A DNA stretch of 52,863 nt from Klebsiella pneumoniae (GCA_945876945.1 CAMCQE010000012.1:1-52863); one strand, 5' to 3'; positions 10,602 through 21,059 are shown, numbered from the stretch's first letter. Notes: generated by a model not told the origin, from the letters alone. Program-made: numbers and translations.

Positions 10602-11323
10602 GCGACTCGGCGCGTTTCTTCTGTTTCCGGGACGAGCGCTACTACAGCGCGCTGCCCCCAGGCCGGATGGCCCTGAATGACCCCGACGGCCTGCTTGCCG
10701 CCGGCGGGAACCTCGACACTGCCACGCTGATGCATGCTTACAGGCACGGTATCTTTCCCTGGTATTCGGCGGGCCAGCCCCTGCTGTGGTGGGCGCCGGA
10801 CCCGCGTACCGTTTTTTTTCCGAGCCAGTTTCACATCTCACGCTCGCTGGCCCGCACGTTCCGGCGACGGCAGTTTGCGGTAACGCTGGACCAGGATTTT
10901 GCGGCCGTAATGCGCGCCTGCGGTCCCGAACGGACTGACGAGCGTGACACCTGGATTACACCCGCGATGCTCCGTGCCTATACTCAACTTCACGCTGAAG
11001 GTCATGCCCATTCCGTTGAGTGCTGGCGGCACAACGAACTGGTGGGCGGCGTCTACGGCGTAGCGCTCGGACGGGTGTTTTTCGGCGAGTCGATGTTCAG
11101 TCGCGCGACCGATGCGTCCAAGCTCGCGCTTGCTACACTCTGTCACACGCTAGCTATCTGGGGGTTCGAGTTGTTTGACTGCCAGATGGAGAGCGCCCAT
11201 CTCAACTCGCTGGGCGCCACGCAGGTAAGCCGCGAGCGTTTTGGTCGACTGCTGGATGAATTTGCCACCCGATCACCGTCGGCGGTGGCGTGGCGCGAGC
11301 CTCTGGAGATGCCGATTCAATGA
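10598..11323 (+). CDS. aat: Leucyl/phenylalanyl-tRNA--protein transferase
   Basis: A 241-residue transferase that adds Leu or Phe from tRNA to proteins with N-terminal Arg or Lys, marking them for ClpAP. Family signatures are LAAGGNLDTATLMHAYRHG, GIFPWYSAG and WWAPDPRTVFFP. The GTG start at 10598 overlaps the upstream stop by 4 bases (GTGA), and the stop overlaps the bpt ATG by 4 bases (ATGA), so the gene is translationally coupled on both sides. The aat-bpt-infA order is standard in Pseudomonas-like genomes, with clpA often following. Confidence 0.95.
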   Translation: MSDSARFFCFRDERYYSALPPGRMALNDPDGLLAAGGNLDTATLMHAYRHGIFPWYSAGQPLLWWAPDPRTVFFPSQFHISRSLARTFRRRQFAVTLDQDFAAVMRACGPERTDERDTWITPAMLRAYTQLHAEGHAHSVECWRHNELVGGVYGVALGRVFFGESMFSRATDASKLALATLCHTLAIWGFELFDCQMESAHLNSLGATQVSRERFGRLLDEFATRSPSAVAWREPLEMPIQ

Positions 11324-12072
11324 AACCGCCCATTGGGTCCCAGCTGGGATTTTTCGTCACCCCACCGCATAAATGCGGCTACCTGCCCGACCGCGAGGCG
11401 GTGACGATTTTTGTGGATCCCAGACGCCGACCCAACGTTGCCACTTACACCGTGTTATCCCAGCACGGCTTCCGACGTAGCGGCGACCACGTCTACCGAC
11501 CGCAATGCCCCCAGTGTTCCGCCTGCATTCCCGCGCGCATTCCCGTTGAGGACTTCAGCCCCAACCGCGCGCAACGGCGAACGCTCCGCACGAATCATGA
11601 TGTCTCGCTAGTGCCCAAGGCGCCGCGCTACCACGAGGAGCATTTCGAGCTCTATTCACGCTATGTGAATGCGCGGCACAGCGGCGGTAGCATGGAGAAC
11701 CCGGACCGCGACAGCTATCTGGAGTTTCTGACTTCGGTCTGGGCCGACAGCGCTTTTTATGAATTTCGACAGGGCGAACGCCTGCTCGCAGTCTCCGTAG
11801 TGGACCATTTGCAGGACGGTCTGTCGGCGGTTTACACCTTCTTCGACCCGGACGAACAGGCCAGAAGCCTCGGTCGCCTCGCCATCCTCAAACAAATAGA
11901 GCTCGCCCGCGCGATGCAACTCCAATGGCTCTATTTGGGTTACTGGATCGAGGACTGCCGAAAAATGCGCTACAAACGCGAATATGTCCCGCTCGAAATC
12001 CTGCGCGGGAACCACTGGCAGCGGCTGGAGACGCCAGACGATGCGCCTGCGCCTTTACCCGGACGGACCTGA
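11320..12072 (+). CDS. bpt: Aspartate/glutamate leucyltransferase (Bpt, ATE family)
   Basis: A 250-residue arginyltransferase-fold enzyme that attaches Leu to proteins starting with Asp or Glu. The conserved CGYLPDREA near residue 17, the cysteine-rich CPQCSACIPARIPV and the C-terminal YLGYWIEDCRKMRYKREY-type segment (here LGYWIEDCRKMRYK) are all present. The ATG at 11320 overlapping the aat stop gives the correct N terminus MKPPIGSQLGFFVTPPHKC; the frame is open 30 bases further upstream inside aat, but that start would be artificial. Confidence 0.94.
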   Translation: MKPPIGSQLGFFVTPPHKCGYLPDREAVTIFVDPRRRPNVATYTVLSQHGFRRSGDHVYRPQCPQCSACIPARIPVEDFSPNRAQRRTLRTNHDVSLVPKAPRYHEEHFELYSRYVNARHSGGSMENPDRDSYLEFLTSVWADSAFYEFRQGERLLAVSVVDHLQDGLSAVYTFFDPDEQARSLGRLAILKQIELARAMQLQWLYLGYWIEDCRKMRYKREYVPLEILRGNHWQRLETPDDAPAPLPGRT

Positions 12073-12129
12073 TCGGGCAGAATCGGCCACCCCGTTCGGG
12101 GCACCCTCCCCCACGGTTACAGAGGAAGC

Positions 12130-12348
12130 ATGGCGAAAGAAGATCACATTGAGCTAAAGGGCAAAGTTGTTGAGACCCTGCCTAACACGATGTTTCGCGT
12201 AGAACTCGAAAACGGACACATCATCACCGCCCACATCTCGGGCAAAATGCGCAAGAACTACATCAGAATTCTCACCGGTGACACGGTACTGGTGGAGCTG
12301 ACGCCCTACGATTTGAGCAAGGGCCGCATCACTTTCCGCGAAAGATAA
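12130..12348 (+). CDS. infA: Translation initiation factor IF-1
   Basis: A 72-residue S1/OB-fold protein, the exact usual length, starting [20 protein letters not shown] and ending [11 protein letters not shown]-1 binds the A site of the 30S subunit during initiation. The ATG follows an AGAGGAAGC ribosome-binding site at 12120-12128. It lies 57 bases after bpt, in the same order as in Pseudomonas. Confidence 0.98.
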   Translation: MAKEDHIELKGKVVETLPNTMFRVELENGHIITAHISGKMRKNYIRILTGDTVLVELTPYDLSKGRITFRER

Positions 12349-12354
12349 AGTCAG

Positions 12355-13113
12355 TCAGGGGTTGCGCGCACTCGCCAGCAGCGCTCTGGCGCGTGCCAAA
12401 TCCTCCGCCGTATCGATCCCCATCCCGCAGGCTTCCAGCGCGTCAGGCACCACGATCGTCGCGCCGTGAGCCATCGCCCGCAGTTGCTCCAGCCGTTCCA
12501 GCTGTTCGAGCGTAGCGGGTGACCAGCGCACAAACTGCTTCAGAAAACCCACGCGATAGGCGTACAGGCCGATGTGTCGACGAAACGGGCCGCTGGTCTG
12601 CCATTCATGGTCGCCATCCCGCGGAAACGGCACCGGCGCGCGGCTGAAATAAAGCGCCCGCCCGGCGTCGTCACGCACCACTTTCACCACATTGGGATTG
12701 CGCCACTCCTCCTCACTCACAATCGGCTCGCAGACCGTCGCGATGGCTGGCGCCGGCGCGGTATTCAGTGCTTGCGCCACCTGACGCACCACCGCGGCCG
12801 ACATAAACGGCTCGTCCCCCTGCAGATTCACAATGATGGTGTCGTCTGTCTCGTCCCGCATCTGCACCGCCTCGGCAATGCGCTCGGTGCCGGACTGATG
12901 CTCTACCGCGGTCATGCAAACCGTGGCACCAAAGCCGCGGGCGATGTCAGCGATACGCCGGTCGTCCGTAGCAATCACGACTTCCAGCGCGCCGCTTTGC
13001 AGAGCTTTGGCGTGCACGCGTTCCAGCATGGTCTGCCCGTCGAGCTCCAGCAGGGCCTTCCCCGGCAAACGGGTCGAGGCCAGACGCGCCGGGATGTAAA
13101 CCTTGAACGTCAT
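12355..13113 (-). CDS. kdsB: 3-deoxy-manno-octulosonate cytidylyltransferase
   Basis: A 252-residue enzyme that activates Kdo as CMP-Kdo for lipid A-core synthesis. The nucleotidyltransferase signature [20 protein letters not shown] is at residues 7-26, followed by VIVATDDRRI and [11 protein letters not shown], which bind CTP and metal. Length matches KdsB. The start overlaps the trm112 stop by 4 bases, making lpxK-trm112-kdsB a single translationally coupled unit, as in E. coli (lpxK-ycaR-kdsB). Confidence 0.96.
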   Translation of the reverse strand: MTFKVYIPARLASTRLPGKALLELDGQTMLERVHAKALQSGALEVVIATDDRRIADIARGFGATVCMTAVEHQSGTERIAEAVQMRDETDDTIIVNLQGDEPFMSAAVVRQVAQALNTAPAPAIATVCEPIVSEEEWRNPNVVKVVRDDAGRALYFSRAPVPFPRDGDHEWQTSGPFRRHIGLYAYRVGFLKQFVRWSPATLEQLERLEQLRAMAHGATIVVPDALEACGMGIDTAEDLARARALLASARNP

Positions 13114-13301
13114 TTGGCGAGTTGCTCGATTTCGTCGTCTGACAACTCCCGCGCTTCTTCTTCCAGCATGATCGGAATGTCATCCCGAATCGGATAGGCC
13201 AAACGCGCGCTGCGCGACACCAGCTCCTGCTTTGCGCGGTCGTAAATCAGAGGCCCCTTGGTCACCGGGCAGACCAGAATTTCCAGCAATCGCTTATCCA
13301 T
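13110..13301 (-). CDS. Trm112 family protein (YcaR-like)
   Basis: A 63-residue protein starting [18 protein letters not shown] and carrying the Trm112 core [20 protein letters not shown]. In other organisms Trm112 proteins activate methyltransferases; the role of the bacterial single-domain form (E. coli YcaR) is unclear. Only one of the zinc-type cysteines (CP) is kept. The ATG at 13301 overlaps the lpxK stop by 8 bases; the frame runs 12 bases further upstream, but the E. coli homologue begins at the equivalent MD-RLLEI, so this start is chosen. Confidence 0.9.
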   Translation of the reverse strand: MDKRLLEILVCPVTKGPLIYDRAKQELVSRSARLAYPIRDDIPIMLEEEARELSDDEIEQLAK

Positions 13302-14328
13302 CCACATCTCCATTCAGCAAGTTTTCCAGACGCTGCGCGAAAGCTTCGGGCAGTTCTGCGGTAATCGGCACCAGCCAGCAACGCTCACTGGCAAAGGCTT
13401 CGCATTTGATGGCGTCTTTCTCGGTCATCAGGATTGGGCGCTCATCGCCGAATTCAAGATCACTGGCGCGAAAACGATGATGATCGGGAAAGGAATGCGG
13501 GATGATTTTCAGCCCCTTGTCCTTCAGCATCGTAAAGAACCGCTTGGGATTCCCGATGCCCGCCACGGCGTGAACCTGGGCATCACGAAAGGCTTCAAAC
13601 GGCATCGACAGCTCGCGCTGCTTGAGATTACGCGGGCTGACCGGCACGTATTTCATCGCAAACTCATTGCGGCCGGCCTTGCCGTTGGCCACTACGAAGT
13701 CGACTTCGGCCAGCCGCGATGGCGGTTCTCGTAATGGCCCCGCCGGCAACAGGCGCTGGTTACCCAGACGCCGAACCCCGTCAATTACGGCAATCTCAAG
13801 CGCACGCCCCAGCCCGTAGTGCTGAAGCCCATCGTCGCTAATCACGACATTGCAGTCGGTGTGGGCGAGCAAGGCCTGCACGGCGGCGCTGCGGTCCGGC
13901 GCCACCGCGACCGGCCGGCGCGTCCGCCGCGCAATCAGCACCGCTTCCTCGCCGACAGCATTGGGATCGCTATCCGGCCTGACCTGCTGTGGCCAGTTCA
14001 CAGCTTGACCGCCATACCCACGAGCCACGATCCCCGGTCGCAGGCCGAGTGACGACAGAAAGCCTGCCAGCCAAATCACCAGCGGTGTCTTGCCACTGCC
14101 ACCGACGGTGGGATTGCCCACCACAATCACCGGGACCGGCGCATGGTAGATGGCTAACAGCCCAGAGGTGTAAGCCTTGCGGCGCAGACTGAGGATGAGC
14201 CAGAACAGCCACGAGAGAGGCAGCAGCAGAACGGAAAGCGGATTACGTCCGTACCAGAACTCGTCGAGCCAGCGCCCTTCGCGACGCTGGCGGCGGCGTC
14301 CATGCACTCTCTCCCGGGGCTTTTTCAC
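13294..14328 (-). CDS. lpxK: Tetraacyldisaccharide 4'-kinase
   Basis: A 344-residue inner-membrane-associated kinase that phosphorylates the lipid A disaccharide precursor to lipid IV-A. Walker A is [12 protein letters not shown] near residue 73, followed by the arginine-rich ARGYGGQ and the [11 protein letters not shown] segment typical of LpxK. An N-terminal hydrophobic helix ([15 protein letters not shown]) anchors it to the membrane. The start overlaps the exbD stop by 4 bases. exbB-exbD-lpxK-trm112-kdsB therefore appear to be one operon, an arrangement known in several proteobacteria. Confidence 0.95.
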   Translation of the reverse strand: MKKPRERVHGRRRQRREGRWLDEFWYGRNPLSVLLLPLSWLFWLILSLRRKAYTSGLLAIYHAPVPVIVVGNPTVGGSGKTPLVIWLAGFLSSLGLRPGIVARGYGGQAVNWPQQVRPDSDPNAVGEEAVLIARRTRRPVAVAPDRSAAVQALLAHTDCNVVISDDGLQHYGLGRALEIAVIDGVRRLGNQRLLPAGPLREPPSRLAEVDFVVANGKAGRNEFAMKYVPVSPRNLKQRELSMPFEAFRDAQVHAVAGIGNPKRFFTMLKDKGLKIIPHSFPDHHRFRASDLEFGDERPILMTEKDAIKCEAFASERCWLVPITAELPEAFAQRLENLLNGDVDG

Positions 14329-14741
14329 TCGGATTCACGAACTTTCGTCGGGAAAGAAACATGGGACAAACCCGCCTTGCCGGCGGCGTCCATGACATCA
14401 ACGATCCGCTGGAAATTGGTATCGCGGTCGGCGCTGATCACCACCGTGGGTGCGTTGCCGCCCGCCGCTTCCCGGAGCGCTTGCACCAGAGTATCCACTT
14501 GGCCGTTTACCAGCGCCTTGCCGCCCACATAAAACTGGGCTTGATGGTCGATGGCCACTTCTATCACTTCCGGGGCCTGTCCGGAGGCACCGGCGCTGGC
14601 GGATGGCAACGTCAGTTTGAGCTGGGAATGTTCGACGAAGCGGGTCGAAACCATGAAGAAAATAAGCAGCAGCAACACCACGTCGATCAGCGAGGTGACG
14701 TTGATATCGATCTCTTCGGTTTTTCTTGAGCTGAATTTCAT
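14325..14741 (-). CDS. exbD: ExbD/TolR family biopolymer transport protein
   Basis: A 138-residue protein with one N-terminal transmembrane helix (about 18-36: TSLIDVVLLLLIFFMVST) carrying the conserved aspartate that takes part in proton translocation, and a periplasmic domain with SADRDTNFQRIVDVMDAAGKAG. It partners ExbB to energise an envelope process through TonB or a Tol-like protein. It overlaps both exbB and lpxK by 4 bases. Linkage to lpxK hints at an envelope role rather than siderophore uptake, but that is inference. Confidence 0.9.
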   Translation of the reverse strand: MKFSSRKTEEIDINVTSLIDVVLLLLIFFMVSTRFVEHSQLKLTLPSASAGASGQAPEVIEVAIDHQAQFYVGGKALVNGQVDTLVQALREAAGGNAPTVVISADRDTNFQRIVDVMDAAGKAGLSHVSFPTKVRESE

Positions 14742-15367
14742 TTGCGTGCCGGCGTGCCTGCTTCCCGCTCACCGTGCAGCACTTCCACCAACTTCAGGGA
14801 TTCCTGCTCCATGGCAATCACCAGTCCTTCGACATGGCCTCGCAGGTGACGATGGAAGTAGAGCGCAGGAATGGCGACCGTCAGCCCCGCGGCAGTGCTG
14901 ATCAAGGCCTGACCGATACCGCCCGCGAGCTGCGCAGGATCCCCAACGCCGCTGGCCTTCAGCGCGCCGAACATCTGGATCATGCCGAACACCGTGCCCA
15001 GCAGGCCCATCAGAGGGGAAATGGCAGCGATGGTGCCGAGGGTGTTGAGGTAGCGTTCCAGTTCAAAAACCGTCAGGCGCCCCGCCTCTTCAATGCTTTC
15101 TTTTATGACGTGCCGATCGTGGTGGCGATTAATCAGCCCCGCCGCGAGCACGCGTCCCAGCGGTGAACCCTTACGCACGGCTTCCAGTTGCTTGTCGTTG
15201 AACGTGCCCTTGCGCAGCGACTGCCAGAGGTCGGCCACCAGATTGTCGGGCAGCACGCGTCGGCGCTGCAGGGACCAGAACCGCTCGATAATGATGGCCA
15301 TCGCCATCACGGATGCCAGCAAGATGGGCCACATGACCCAGCCGCCCGCTTTGATAATTTCAAACAC
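14738..15367 (-). CDS. exbB: MotA/TolQ/ExbB proton channel family protein
   Basis: A 209-residue protein with three transmembrane helices: MWPILLASVMAMAIIIE near the N terminus, TIAAISPLMGLLGTVFGMIQMF in the middle and LISTAAGLTVAIPALYFH late. The last two are the pore-lining signature of ExbB/TolQ. The start is a GTG at 15367, giving MFEIIKAGGWVMW. It heads the exbB-exbD-lpxK-trm112-kdsB series; comEC ends 94 bases upstream on the same strand. Confidence 0.92.
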   Translation of the reverse strand: MFEIIKAGGWVMWPILLASVMAMAIIIERFWSLQRRRVLPDNLVADLWQSLRKGTFNDKQLEAVRKGSPLGRVLAAGLINRHHDRHVIKESIEEAGRLTVFELERYLNTLGTIAAISPLMGLLGTVFGMIQMFGALKASGVGDPAQLAGGIGQALISTAAGLTVAIPALYFHRHLRGHVEGLVIAMEQESLKLVEVLHGEREAGTPARK

Positions 15368-15461
15368 GCGACTTTGCGCTCCAGTTTAGGCGGCGCGTGG
15401 AGGTCGCCGCAGGTGCAGGGAAGTTACCAAAGCGACTCTGTGCAGGGAAGCCGCAGCGCAG

Positions 15462-17741
15462 TCATGGCGCGTGCCAGTAGCGCGCGGTCTGCGGACGAAA
15501 TTGGGTGAACTGAATCCCGGCATCATCCATGTCCAGCGTGATGGCGCCGGCATGGCGGGTATCCAGCACGGGGATGCCGCGCGCGGCATAGCGCGCCAGC
15601 ACGGCGGCAGACGGCAAACCGAAGCGGTTGCGGTAGCCCACGGACAACACGGCCACGCGCGGCGAGACCTTATCGAGAAAGGGGCCAGAGGATGAGGTGG
15701 CGCTGCCGTGATGCGGGACCAGCAAAACCTCGGCGGCCAGCGCCGCACCCTGCGCCACCAGCGCCGCTTCAGCCGGCGCTTCGATATCGCCGGTTAATAG
15801 CAAGGTATGGCCGCCAGCGCTGACACGGAGCACGCATGAGGCGTTGTTCTCAAGGCCCTCAGTGGCGCCCGGCGCTGGATGCAGCACCTCAAACTGGACC
15901 TCGTCCCAGCGCCAGCGCTGCCCCGCCGCGCAGCGCTCTACCATCGTTGGCCAGGCCTGCAGCGGACTGAGGCTCAAACGGTCGATCTGCAAGCCACGCT
16001 GAAGCGCCCCCAGGCCCCCGGCGTGATCGTTATCTGCGTGGCTCACCATCACGCGATCCAGCTGGCGATAACCGCGCAAGCGCAAAAACGGCAACACGAT
16101 GTTAGCCCCGGCATCGGCGCCGCCGAAGGCCGAGGGGCCGGTATCGAAAAGCATCACGTGCGCGTGGGTCTCCAGCACCACGGCGAGCCCTTGCCCAACG
16201 TCCAGCACGGTAGCCTTGAGCGCCCCCACCGCCGGGCGCGAAGGCGACTGGAACGCAATCCCGGCCAGCAGGATCGCGGCCAGCCCGTAGCGGCCGCGCC
16301 CGAGTGGCAAAAGAAAAAGCAGCAGACCGCAACTCGCCAGCAGTACCGTCAGCGCATCCGGCACGTAGTCGAGCGGCAAGGCTGCGGCATGCACCGCCAG
16401 CCATTCAAGTCCTTGCCATATGCGACTCCACAGCACCCCGGCCCATTGCCAGCAACCGGCGGCGAGTGGCGGTGAAAAGACCGCGAAGGCAATCCCGAGC
16501 AGCACCAGCGGCACCACCATCCAGGTCACCAATGGCACCGCCAGCGCATTCGCCAGCGGTGAGATCCAGGCCACACCGGGCGCCACCAGCAACAACAGCG
16601 GCGCGAGCATCAGCGCCAACCAGAGGTGCATCACCGCCCACTGCTGCAATTGGCCCATTCGTTGATGAATATGGCCGACGATGCTGAGCGTCAGCACGGC
16701 ACCGAAAGTCAGCCAGAAACTTATCGTCAAACTCGACAGCGGGTCGCAGAGCAGGACCAGCGCAAAGGCCAGCAGCAGACCGTCGCTGTCCAACAAGGCA
16801 TAGCCGCGCCACCGGCGATAGAACATAAACGCGAGCATGGCGACGGAGCGCTGGGTGGGCACCGGGAAACCGGTCAGCACCGAGTACAGCAGCGAGCCTG
16901 CAAAGCCCAGCACCAGCGCGGCTCGCGGCGCCGGCAGACGGCGACTCAGTGCGGGCGAAAAAGCGATCAGTTGTCGCCCGAGCATATAAAGCGCAAGCGC
17001 TACCATCGAGATGTGCAGGCCCGAAATCGAAATCATGTGCGTGGTGCCGGTATCGCGGAGCACCTGCCATTGGTGATCCGACATGTTGGCGCGTTGCCCT
17101 ACAGCGAGCGCGGCCAGAATGCCGGCCACATCGGGCGCGGGCACCGCAGCCGCAATCGCGGTGCTGATAGTGTCGCGAAAGCTGTCGATGTGTCCCCACC
17201 CGATGGGGCGCTCGCAACGGTTGGCGGGATGTGCAATGACCTGCCCGCGACCGTCCACGCCGTTCGCAAACAACCAGGTTTCGTAGTCAAAACTGCCGGG
17301 GTTGAGGGTGCCACGCACCTGCTTGAGTCGAACGTAAATCCGACACTGACTGCCCGCGGGCGGGCTGAAGCTAGCGTCATAAGACACCAGCAACAGCTGG
17401 CGCGGCCGCAAGGCCAGCGGCCGCCCGTCGAGGCTCAGTTGACTGGGCTTGAACGCAAAGCGGGTGAGGCGCGGTGCGGCCTCCGGCAGACCGAGCACGC
17501 GCCCTTCAATCTGCAGCGCCTGATCTTCGAGCGCGACCGGTAGCCGAGCCTCCAGCGCACAGTGCGCGCGCCAGACCGCCCATCCCAGACCCAGTAAAAG
17601 CGCCACGAGTGGCCAGCATCGGTAGCGCACCGCCGGCAGGGCCAGGCATAGCAGCCCGCCCACCAGCGGCAAACCGGGCAACTCCCGCAGACATTGCACT
17701 GCCAGCACGCCCCCACAGAAGGCGAGGATAGACCACCGCAT
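15462..17741 (-). CDS. comEC: DNA internalisation competence protein ComEC/Rec2
   Basis: A 759-residue inner-membrane channel for single-stranded DNA uptake. The N-terminal DUF4131-like OB region (about 60-180) is followed by the multi-helix ComEC competence domain (about 190-490, including TTHMISISGLHISMVAL). A C-terminal metallo-beta-lactamase domain begins at VLDVGQGLAVVLET, with the metal motif SHADNDHAGG and later LLVPHHGSATSSS. All three domains are complete, so the gene looks functional. No other competence genes are in the window. It ends 94 bases before exbB. Confidence 0.95.
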   Translation of the reverse strand: MRWSILAFCGGVLAVQCLRELPGLPLVGGLLCLALPAVRYRCWPLVALLLGLGWAVWRAHCALEARLPVALEDQALQIEGRVLGLPEAAPRLTRFAFKPSQLSLDGRPLALRPRQLLLVSYDASFSPPAGSQCRIYVRLKQVRGTLNPGSFDYETWLFANGVDGRGQVIAHPANRCERPIGWGHIDSFRDTISTAIAAAVPAPDVAGILAALAVGQRANMSDHQWQVLRDTGTTHMISISGLHISMVALALYMLGRQLIAFSPALSRRLPAPRAALVLGFAGSLLYSVLTGFPVPTQRSVAMLAFMFYRRWRGYALLDSDGLLLAFALVLLCDPLSSLTISFWLTFGAVLTLSIVGHIHQRMGQLQQWAVMHLWLALMLAPLLLLVAPGVAWISPLANALAVPLVTWMVVPLVLLGIAFAVFSPPLAAGCWQWAGVLWSRIWQGLEWLAVHAAALPLDYVPDALTVLLASCGLLLFLLPLGRGRYGLAAILLAGIAFQSPSRPAVGALKATVLDVGQGLAVVLETHAHVMLFDTGPSAFGGADAGANIVLPFLRLRGYRQLDRVMVSHADNDHAGGLGALQRGLQIDRLSLSPLQAWPTMVERCAAGQRWRWDEVQFEVLHPAPGATEGLENNASCVLRVSAGGHTLLLTGDIEAPAEAALVAQGAALAAEVLLVPHHGSATSSSGPFLDKVSPRVAVLSVGYRNRFGLPSAAVLARYAARGIPVLDTRHAGAITLDMDDAGIQFTQFRPQTARYWHAP

Positions 17742-17870
17742 AGCGCTTCCCTGCTCTATTGAACGCCGGTGATTCCTGCCACCGGCGGATGCTGCGTATC
17801 ATATAAGACCACCCGCCGCCTGAAAGGACGGGCCGGAGCCGTGCATCGACGGCACGGTTCGCAAAGCACC

Positions 17871-18407
17871 ATGGATTTTCGTCACTACTTGCAATCGCGC
17901 CTGCCGCAACGGGATGCCTTGGCGGCCAACCCCTGGCTGCGACGCTTTGCACATCTGCTCAATGACCCGGCGCTCTGGCATTTCGGGCGGCGGAGCGTGG
18001 CGCGCGCCGCAGGCTTCGGATTTCTGGTGGCGTTTGTGCCTATCCCCATCCACATGCTGCTGATTTTTCCGCTCGCGTTTGCGCTGCGGCTCAATCTGCC
18101 CGTGGTTGTGGGGGCGCTCTGGATTACCAATCCGGTGACATGGGTGCCGTTCTTTTACTTCGCCTACCGTGTAGGCCTGCTGCTAACGGGGGACGCCGCG
18201 CAGCCGGCGGAAACGCTGCATTTCGCGGCCGACTGGCAGAGCGTGAGTGTGGTGCTGGGGCAGATTTGGCTGCCGCTGTGTCTGGGCTCGCTGATCTGTG
18301 GAGTCGTGGCCGGGCTCACCGGGTATACCCTCATCGACGCCCTGTGGCGGCTCAATATTGCTCGCCGTTGGCGGGCGCGCACCGCGCAGCGCAAGCCCGC
18401 GATTTAA
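17871..18407 (+). CDS. DUF2062 domain membrane protein
   Basis: A 178-residue protein with two or three hydrophobic segments ([53 protein letters not shown]). The G-F-x-V-A-F-x-P-I-P-x-H and N-P-V-T-W-V-P segments define DUF2062, an uncharacterised family often found beside lolCDE or comEC in gammaproteobacteria, as here. The ATG at 17871 is preferred over the open frame that begins at 17769, because the extra N-terminal stretch is basic, low-complexity and not conserved-looking. It converges on lolD with a 4-base overlap of the stops. Confidence 0.85.
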   Translation: MDFRHYLQSRLPQRDALAANPWLRRFAHLLNDPALWHFGRRSVARAAGFGFLVAFVPIPIHMLLIFPLAFALRLNLPVVVGALWITNPVTWVPFFYFAYRVGLLLTGDAAQPAETLHFAADWQSVSVVLGQIWLPLCLGSLICGVVAGLTGYTLIDALWRLNIARRWRARTAQRKPAI

Positions 18408-19096
18408 GCCTGCTGGAGGGCGCCATCCACCAGTCGGACTATTCTGTCCATGCGCTGGGCGATGGCTACATCATGCGTGACCAACACCAGCGCGGTGCCC
18501 TCTTCCCGCTTCAGCGCCAACATGGCCTCAAGCGTGCTCGCCGCGGTGGCGGCATCCAGATTCCCGGTGGGTTCGTCGGCCAGCACGCATGCGGGTCGCA
18601 TCACCAGCGCCCGTGCGATCGCCACCCGCTGACGTTCGCCGCCCGACAGTTCAGCGGGTCGATGGCCAAGTCGAGCCGCCAGCCCCACCCGCGCGAGCAG
18701 GGCTTCGGCCCGCACCGTCGCCTCTGCCACGCTGGCGCCGCCGATCAGCATCGGCAAGGCCACATTCTCCAGCGCTGAAAATTCCGGTAGCAGATGGTGG
18801 AATTGATAAACGAAGCCCAGCAAGCGATTGCGGGCCAGACCGCGCCGCGTTTCGTTCATGGTGGCGAGGTCTTCACCGGCCAGCAGCACTTGGCCAGCGC
18901 TCGGCAGTTCAAGGCCGCCCAACAAATGCAGCAGCGTGCTTTTGCCAGAGCCCGATGTTCCCAATATCGCGACGCTCTCGCCGGCGGCGACGGCGAAATC
19001 GAGTCCTTTCAAGACCTGGACTTCAAGCCCGCCATCGGCATAGGTTTTGACCAAACCGATGCCCTGCAGGGCGGCGGGGGCAGTTTTTTCACTCAT
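18404..19096 (-). CDS. lolD: Lipoprotein-releasing system ATP-binding protein LolD
   Basis: A 230-residue ABC ATPase powering release of lipoproteins from the inner membrane to LolA. Walker A is [18 protein letters not shown], the signature is [15 protein letters not shown], and Walker B with the D-loop is [11 protein letters not shown]. The ATG at 19096, giving [12 protein letters not shown], overlaps the permease stop by 8 bases and fits the family N terminus; the frame continues 60 bases upstream inside the permease gene, which I treat as spurious. Confidence 0.95.
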   Translation of the reverse strand: MSEKTAPAALQGIGLVKTYADGGLEVQVLKGLDFAVAAGESVAILGTSGSGKSTLLHLLGGLELPSAGQVLLAGEDLATMNETRRGLARNRLLGFVYQFHHLLPEFSALENVALPMLIGGASVAEATVRAEALLARVGLAARLGHRPAELSGGERQRVAIARALVMRPACVLADEPTGNLDAATAASTLEAMLALKREEGTALVLVTHDVAIAQRMDRIVRLVDGALQQA

Positions 19097-20333
19097 GGCG
19101 CAGCGCCTCGGCGGGGCGAATCCGACTCGCTCGCCACGCGGGATAAACAGGGGCAATAAGACAGAGCAGCGTGGCGACCAGCGCCGCCGTCACCACGTCG
19201 GCAGTTTCCAGTTCAGCCGGGATGCGGCTGATGTAGTAGACGTCGGGGGACAGAATGTGGAACTGGAACACCCGCTCGATCGTGCTGACGATCTCCTCGA
19301 CGTGCAGGCCGAGCGCGACGCCGAGCACACAGCCCACACTCACCCCAGCCAGCCCGATGATCGCGCCCTGCGTCATGAATATCCGCAGAATCCGCGCGGG
19401 CGTCATGCCCAGCGTCGCCAGCACCGCAATCTCCGACTGCTTTTCGCCGACCACCATCACCAGCGTCGAGACCAGATTGAAGGCGGCCACCGCAACGCTC
19501 AGCAGCATGATCACGAACATCACGATTTTTTCGGTCTGCAGCGCCCGGAACAGATTGGTATGCAAGGAGGTCCAGTCGCGAATCCGTAGCGCAGGCAGCA
19601 GCGGCTGCAAGCTGCCGGCAACGGTGGGGGCCGCGAAGGGATCGCTCACCCGCACCCGCCAGCCGCTCATGCGACCGCCGGTGCGAAAGACCCGCGCCGC
19701 GTCGGCCAGCGCCACAAAGGCGGTCGCCTCGTCGTACTCCTGAACCCCGGCTTCAAATATGCCGACCACGGTGAATGCTTTGAGTCGCGGCAGAATACCC
19801 GCCGCAGTGCGCATGGGCTCGGGTAGCACCAGGGTGACCCGCGCGCCGAGCTCGACGTGCAAGGTATTCGCGAGCCCGCGCCCCAGTACGATGCCGAAGC
19901 TCCCCGGGGCAAGCGCGGTGAACTCGCCCTCACGCATCAGACGCGGCACCTCGGTCACTGCAGATTCGGCGGATGGATCGACGCCCACAATGCGCACCCC
20001 CTGCACATCGCCGGCCTGGGTCAACAGTGCCTCCGCGGTAATGAACGGGGCCACGGCCACGACCCCCGGCGCGCCCGCTATGGCAGCATCGAGTCGCGCG
20101 TCATCCAGGAGGAATCCCTGCTCGCTATCGATAATCAAATGCGCTGACATGCCGAGCATCCGCTCCCGCAATTCGCGCTCGAAACCATTCATGATCGACA
20201 ATATGGTGATGAGCGAAGCAATACCGAGCGCCACACCACCGATTGAAATAGCCGAAATCAGCGAGACAAAGCGCGACCGTCGCCGCGCTCTGGTGTATCG
20301 CCAGCCGATAAAGGCTTCTACAGGAGTGAACAT
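19089..20333 (-). CDS. lolC: Lipoprotein-releasing ABC transporter permease LolC/LolE
   Basis: A 414-residue integral membrane subunit with one N-terminal helix ([27 protein letters not shown] region), a long periplasmic domain (about 50-260), and three C-terminal helices of the FtsX type. The N terminus ([23 protein letters not shown]) and the ending [18 protein letters not shown] are classic LolC/E. Only one permease gene is present, next to lolD, so the transporter may be of the single-permease type (LolF-like homodimer) unless a second copy lies elsewhere. The symbol lolC is provisional. Confidence 0.92.
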   Translation of the reverse strand: MFTPVEAFIGWRYTRARRRSRFVSLISAISIGGVALGIASLITILSIMNGFERELRERMLGMSAHLIIDSEQGFLLDDARLDAAIAGAPGVVAVAPFITAEALLTQAGDVQGVRIVGVDPSAESAVTEVPRLMREGEFTALAPGSFGIVLGRGLANTLHVELGARVTLVLPEPMRTAAGILPRLKAFTVVGIFEAGVQEYDEATAFVALADAARVFRTGGRMSGWRVRVSDPFAAPTVAGSLQPLLPALRIRDWTSLHTNLFRALQTEKIVMFVIMLLSVAVAAFNLVSTLVMVVGEKQSEIAVLATLGMTPARILRIFMTQGAIIGLAGVSVGCVLGVALGLHVEEIVSTIERVFQFHILSPDVYYISRIPAELETADVVTAALVATLLCLIAPVYPAWRASRIRPAEALRHE

Positions 20334-20396
20334 GTCAGGCGATTATAGCCAGTACCGACCGGCTGAGGCGTTGCGCAAAAAGGCCGAGTGTCCCGC

Positions 20397-21059
20397 ATGA
20401 ATATTCTGGCGCTGGAAACCGCCACGGACGCCTGCTCGGTAGCCCTCTCAATCAACGGTGAAACGCGGCAGCGCTTTCAGATCGCACCGCAACGACACAC
20501 CGAACTCCTGCTCCCCATGGTGGGCGAGTTATGTGCGGAGGCGGGTTTAGCCCTGCCTGCGCTGGATGTCATCGCGGTCAGCGTGGGGCCGGGCGCGTTC
20601 ACCGGCGTTCGCGTCGCAACGGCGTTGGCGCAAGGACTCGCCTTTGCTTTCGAGTTGCCGGTGCTCGGGGTCTCGACCCTCGCCGCACTCGCGCTAGGCG
20701 GCTATCGCGTCAGCGGGGTCCGTGATTGGCTGGTGATGCAGGATGCGCGACGCAGCGAATTGTATTGGGCTCACTATGCCATCGACCCGCTGCATCACGA
20801 GGCCCAACTGGTCGCGCCGGAAACCGTGAGCGCGCCGGCGGCGGTCGTACTGCCGGGCGGGCAGGCGTGGGATGTTGTTGGCAGCGGTTGGGCGATTTAT
20901 GCCGAGCAGACCAGCACCAGCGCCGGTCTACCCGCAGCGTCAAGGCTGCTGTGGCCGGAAGCGCAAGACCTCATTCCGCAGGCGATCCGGGGCTTGAAAG
21001 CGGGCCTGCAGCAGCGGCCAGAGACACTTGCCCCGGTCTATCTCCGTCCTGCGGTCTAG
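20397..21059 (+). CDS. tsaB: tRNA threonylcarbamoyladenosine biosynthesis protein TsaB
   Basis: A 220-residue ASKHA-fold partner of TsaD and TsaE in making t6A37 on ANN-decoding tRNAs. The N terminus MNILALETATDACSVAL and the VSVGPGAFTGVRVATALAQGLA segment are diagnostic. The ATG at 20397 is chosen over a GTG three codons upstream because MNILALET matches the family start. The gene is divergent from lolC/E (63-base gap). A short inverted repeat, AGGCC..GGCCT, follows the stop (21058-21072) without a T-tract. Confidence 0.93.
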   Translation: MNILALETATDACSVALSINGETRQRFQIAPQRHTELLLPMVGELCAEAGLALPALDVIAVSVGPGAFTGVRVATALAQGLAFAFELPVLGVSTLAALALGGYRVSGVRDWLVMQDARRSELYWAHYAIDPLHHEAQLVAPETVSAPAAVVLPGGQAWDVVGSGWAIYAEQTSTSAGLPAASRLLWPEAQDLIPQAIRGLKAGLQQRPETLAPVYLRPAV